8,243 bases of DNA, from assembly GCA_003228495.1 (NCBI GenBank), contig QIDY01000086.1, positions 1 through 8,243 on the forward strand. The letters are read 5' to 3'. The translations under genes were made by a program, and so were the position numbers. The notes beneath the pieces are model-generated. The model was not told the DNA's origin. It saw nothing but the letters and a program-made list of their open reading frames with translations, and made no database searches. Below are positions 7,556-8,243 of this stretch, one piece after another. Each line of letters starts with the position of its first letter. Positions within the stretch are counted from its first letter, which is position 1. The stretch is from Nitrospirota bacterium (GTDB taxonomy: Bacteria > Nitrospirota > Nitrospiria > Nitrospirales > UBA8639).

Positions 7556-7579
7556 GGGAGGGGGAAGTGGGGAAATGGG
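7556..7579 (+). other. Canonical G-quadruplex motif upstream of the ATPase gene
   Basis: Four G-runs (3, 5, 4 and 3 G) are separated by loops of one, four and four bases, satisfying the usual G3+N1-7 rule. The G-rich strand is the template strand of the ATPase gene, whose start codon lies 20 bases away. The motif sits between that start and a weak candidate promoter. Confidence 0.55.
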
Positions 7580-7608
7580 AATATCCTATGCATGATGATT
7601 CAAGTCAG
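7580..7608 (-). promoter_or_regulatory. Weak candidate promoter of the ABC transporter genes
   Basis: On the minus strand CTGACT (7608-7603) precedes GATATT (7585-7580) by 17 bases. Each box matches four of six consensus positions. Transcription would start within the G-quadruplex stretch. The 286-base gap between the divergent transporter and egtB-like genes is the natural place for such a promoter, but this match is modest. Confidence 0.25.
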
Positions 7609-7711
7609 GATAGCAAGGAACCACAGGAGCGGCTAGTCGCCTGAAATGCAAGCCCGAGTTTTTCAGATTTCGTGATGTCCTTGGTGGCTTGTCGTAGAAA
7701 TGGGGGTTTTT

Positions 7712-7767
7712 GAACTTTTCGAAAAAATCCAAGTTCGGTATAGTACAGCCATCACCGTTAGTGGTGA
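7712..7767 (+). promoter_or_regulatory. Candidate egtB-like promoter with two small inverted repeats
   Basis: TATAGT (7739-7744) is a good -10. The box 17 bases upstream, TTTTCG (7716-7721), is a poor -35, so an activator may be needed. GAACTT (7712-7717) and AAGTTC (7731-7736) form an inverted repeat over the -35 and spacer. TCACC (7752-7756) and GGTGA (7763-7767) form another at the expected start of transcription. The leader would be about 70 bases. Confidence 0.35.
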
Positions 7768-7821
7768 GTTCTTGTGAATGAAGACACCATTTGTTCTTTT
7801 TTTTATGTGTGAGGTTGAGAC

Positions 7822-8243
7822 ATGATCATGGAACGAGCGAGTCTTCAACAGGAATTGGAAGAAGCCCGTCGGCGAACAGACGGCATGTTTGCTCTGATGG
7901 ATCCTGAGGCAATGTATGAACGATCCATTCCCGAACGCCATCGCCTGATTTTTTATTTGGGACATATAGAAGCGTTCGATTGGAATCAACTTTGTCGCTG
8001 GACTTTAGATCTTCCAGCTTTTCATGAGACATTTGATCAATTATTTGAAGCGGGTATTGACCCAGCTGTCGGTCATGTTCCAACGGATAGTCCTTCCGAT
8101 TGGCCGAGACTCGATGAAGTGCAACGTTACAATACACGTGTCAGATTGGAGGTGGATCGTGCATTGGATCACGTGCCGGAAGAGATGATTCATGTGGCGA
8201 TTGAACATCGTCTCATGCATGCAGAAACCACCGCCTATCTTTT
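7822..8243 (+). CDS. egtB: EgtB-type hercynylcysteine sulfoxide synthase, N-terminal part (cut by window end)
   Basis: 140 codons are visible with no stop; the gene continues past the window edge. EgtB is a non-heme iron enzyme that joins hercynine to a sulfur donor with O2, giving a sulfoxide. It has an N-terminal DinB-like four-helix domain and a C-terminal FGE/sulfatase-modifying domain, about 430 residues in all, so only the first third is seen. PERHRLIFYLGHIEAFDW carries the first expected iron ligand (His48). IEHRLMHAE gives the H-x3-H-x-E motif (His129, His133, Glu135). Their spacing matches the three-histidine site known for EgtB. The start at 7822 is fixed by GAGG at 7811-7814 and an in-frame TGA just upstream (7816-7818). 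It diverges from the transporter genes. The selenoneine synthase SenA shares this domain, and the specificity residues lie in the missing half; egtD nearby favours EgtB. Confidence 0.85.
   Translation, partial: MIMERASLQQELEEARRRTDGMFALMDPEAMYERSIPERHRLIFYLGHIEAFDWNQLCRWTLDLPAFHETFDQLFEAGIDPAVGHVPTDSPSDWPRLDEVQRYNTRVRLEVDRALDHVPEEMIHVAIEHRLMHAETTAYL

Noticed and set aside
7663..7989. Minus-strand open frame of 108 codons across the divergent intergenic region
   Set aside because: It overlaps the egtB start and promoter on the other strand, has no ribosome site that I see, and its product looks random.
7826..8137. Minus-strand open frame of 103 codons opposite the egtB-like gene
   Set aside because: It lies antisense to a gene with clear EgtB motifs and a good ribosome site, and its translation shows no recognisable domain.

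Overview
The window looks like a Gram-negative bacterial chromosome of roughly 50% GC. Genes lie on both strands, with Shine-Dalgarno sites, factor-independent terminators and exported proteins. I cannot name the organism from this sequence alone. A Nitrospira-like (Nitrospirota) origin is a guess from overall protein character, not a demonstrated result. I see no rRNA, tRNA, CRISPR array, transposase or integrase.

Layout: (1) 225-2495 (+) encodes an exported metacaspase-like protein (peptidase C14 fold with a Cys/His dyad) that carries a C-terminal DUF4384-like domain. (2) A strong bidirectional terminator at about 2506-2549 separates it from the converging minus-strand genes. (3) 4708-2581 (-) is a two-gene unit. 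It holds egtD (histidine N-alpha-methyltransferase, making hercynine) followed by a class-V PLP enzyme that is a good candidate for EgtE, the C-S lyase of ergothioneine synthesis. (4) 7535-4989 (-) encodes a two-gene ABC importer of the OpuC/ProWX/EgtUV class: an ATPase, then one polypeptide joining an N-terminal substrate-binding domain to a C-terminal permease. (5) From 7822 (+), divergent from the transporter and cut off by the window edge, starts an EgtB-type sulfoxide synthase. Only its N-terminal DinB-like iron-binding domain is visible.

The unifying reading is an ergothioneine locus split into divergent and tandem units: EgtB and EgtD for the core pathway, an EgtE-like lyase, and an embedded quaternary-amine-type importer. 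By context the importer may carry ergothioneine, hercynine or another histidine betaine. Known EgtU proteins have the permease first and the binding domain last. Here the order is reversed and a signal peptide is added, which is the most interesting protein-level feature. egtA and egtC are not in the window.

Non-coding features include candidate promoters of egtD and egtB that share the ten bases TCGGTATAGT and both overlap inverted repeats. There is a canonical G-quadruplex motif just upstream of the ATPase gene. Between the ATPase and permease genes lies a 39-bp hairpin bracketed exactly by 8-bp direct repeats.
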